Shown: piece after piece, positions 12,763-13,776 of the stretch
How positions within the stretch are numbered: the first letter of the stretch is position 1
How the letters are laid out: the number at the start of each line of letters is the position of its first letter
DNA from: Acidobacteriota bacterium
Lineage (GTDB): Bacteria; Acidobacteriota; Terriglobia; Acidiferrales; UBA7541
DNA length: 13,776 nucleotides
Assembly (NCBI GenBank): GCA_003224135.1
Contig: QHYO01000581.1
Coordinates: 1-13,776, forward strand
Reading direction: 5' to 3'
Translations under genes and position numbers: made by a program
The notes under the pieces: model-generated
Told to the model about the DNA's origin: nothing
Databases searched by the model: none
What the model saw: the letters and a program-made list of their open reading frames with translations, nothing else

Positions 12763-13776
12763 CTAGCGACAGAGGGAATCTAGTTGAAGCGCAAAATCGG
12801 TCCGAGGCGGCAGAGATAGTTGTCGGGCGCTCGTTGCTTCCTCGAGTGTTTCGGGGCTGGCCGCAAAGTCCAGATCGGTAACGCTGCTATAGAAGTCGTC
12901 GCGCTCAGCTTCGGGAAGAGTCACGAATTGGAATCCCCTGGCGCGATACAGTTGCAGCAAGCGTCGCAGCATCTCTGCATCGAATGCACCCACATGCAGG
13001 AGCAACACATACGGAATATCCCGCTGATACAAGGTCTGCGAGATGCTCCGATAATATCCGATGCTTTGATCGGCGGCGGCGAGATAGCTGTTTTCCAGGG
13101 TGGTGAGGGCAGATTGATCGGCTTTGGCTCTGCAGCGGGCGTACGGCTCGTTCCAAAGATAATCTCCAAAGCTCATGGTTACCGCAGCAATCTTGTAGTC
13201 ACGCCTGCGAAGAAAATTACGAAATCCCGCTCTTTTCTCAGGGGTGTTCCCTTCCGCCAGAAATGGGTAGCGGAACCAGCGCCAGTTTTCGTCCTTCGTC
13301 CACTTCATCAGCACAGGTTCATTGCGAACAACGTCTTGCTCGAAGTCTTCCAGTGAATGTTGATTCAGATTCAAGTGTGACCAGCTATGGTTAGCCAGCG
13401 GATTTCCCGCCGCGAGCCACGCCTGCAGCACAGCAGCCTCGGTGGGCTGTTGCTCAAGGCGTGCTCCATTGACGAAGCCATACGTCGGTGGCAAATGGGC
13501 CTCTCGCAACGCCCCGATAATCTTTGAGATCAATTCGATTCGAGTCTCGCCCGGCGGCAGAGAGCCGTGTGCCGGCAAGTCGTCAAAGGTAATCGCGATC
13601 TTCGGCCCTGGTTCTGCCGTCGGGGCTAGCATGGAGAGTGGTACGCCCTGGGCCATTGCGGCATAGCCTGCCGGCGACGGATGAAGATGATCACCACAAT
13701 CAAAGGCGGGCAGCAGGCGCTCCGGATGCTCGTGGTCACGGACGATCTTGTCGAAGTCGATGACTTCGTCAAAATG
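12763..13776 (-). CDS. SGNH/GDSL hydrolase - NodB polysaccharide deacetylase fusion (5' end off window)
   Basis: The frame is open from the right edge to a stop at 12763-12765 (337 sense codons visible). The first 46 or so residues (VIDFDKIVRDHEHPERLLPAFDCGDHLHPSPAGYAAMAQGVPLSML) are the C-terminus of an SGNH hydrolase, with the DxxH catalytic block as DHLHP. A linker APTAEPGP leads without a break into a whole NodB-fold deacetylase: KIAITFDDLPAHG (catalytic/metal Asp pair), NHSWSH (metal His pair), WRWFRYPFLAEG, MSFGDYLW and YVLLLHVGAFDAE. It ends normally in LDSLCR. An internal ATG at 13656 would give a 297-residue deacetylase, but that protein would still begin with SGNH residues and lack the signal peptide usual for this family, so I favour the fusion. 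Both domains remove acyl groups. It converges on aguA, which suggests deacetylation of a polysaccharide such as acetylated xylan, or peptidoglycan. Confidence 0.85.
   Translation of the reverse strand, partial: HFDEVIDFDKIVRDHEHPERLLPAFDCGDHLHPSPAGYAAMAQGVPLSMLAPTAEPGPKIAITFDDLPAHGSLPPGETRIELISKIIGALREAHLPPTYGFVNGARLEQQPTEAAVLQAWLAAGNPLANHSWSHLNLNQHSLEDFEQDVVRNEPVLMKWTKDENWRWFRYPFLAEGNTPEKRAGFRNFLRRRDYKIAAVTMSFGDYLWNEPYARCRAKADQSALTTLENSYLAAADQSIGYYRSISQTLYQRDIPYVLLLHVGAFDAEMLRRLLQLYRARGFQFVTLPEAERDDFYSSVTDLDFAASPETLEEATSARQLSLPPRTDFALQLDSLCR

Overview
The window looks like chromosomal DNA of an acidobacterium (Terriglobia/Acidobacteriia type). This is inferred from gene families I know to be typical of that group: exported PQQ-dehydrogenase and cytochrome c clusters, an exported RraA-like protein, an Ig-like/DUF5666-type lipoprotein, a TPR protein of the CadC-like type, a tyrosine recombinase of the FRRFR..WLR..GHA type, a GH67 alpha-glucuronidase and a characteristic NodB deacetylase. 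No marker gene fixes the taxon.

Region 1 (1-6168) is a sugar-acid oxidation and catabolism locus made of short, alternating units. On the minus strand an exported RraA-like protein is followed by the 5' end of a probable PQQ-dependent dehydrogenase that leaves the window. Divergent from it are a two-heme cytochrome c, broken by a one-base frameshift in a T run, and an SMP-30/gluconolactonase-type lactonase with a signal peptide. Next come a LarA-like nickel racemase/epimerase (minus), a short-chain dehydrogenase (plus) and an IolB/KduI-type isomerase (minus). A plausible reading is periplasmic oxidation of an aldose or uronic acid to a lactone, with electrons passing to cytochrome c. The lactone would then be hydrolysed, and the acid epimerised, oxidised and isomerised in the cytoplasm.

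Region 2 (6169-9741) is gene-poor and decayed. It holds a TPR protein remnant with an internal deletion, a degenerate tRNA 3'-half-like sequence next to short direct repeats, one intact large lipoprotein gene, frame-broken coding traces, and the C-terminal stump of a tyrosine recombinase lying 31 bases from an intact tRNA-Arg(TCT). I read this as the scar of an old integrative element.

Region 3 (9742-13776) carries the tRNA, a GH67 alpha-glucuronidase with a long C-terminal extension, and, convergent to it, a gene entering from the right edge. That gene encodes the end of an SGNH/GDSL hydrolase fused in frame to a complete NodB-type polysaccharide deacetylase. This fusion is the most unusual protein architecture in the window. 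Together these genes suggest attack on acetylated glucuronoxylan-like polysaccharide, whose released uronic acid could feed the Region 1 enzymes.
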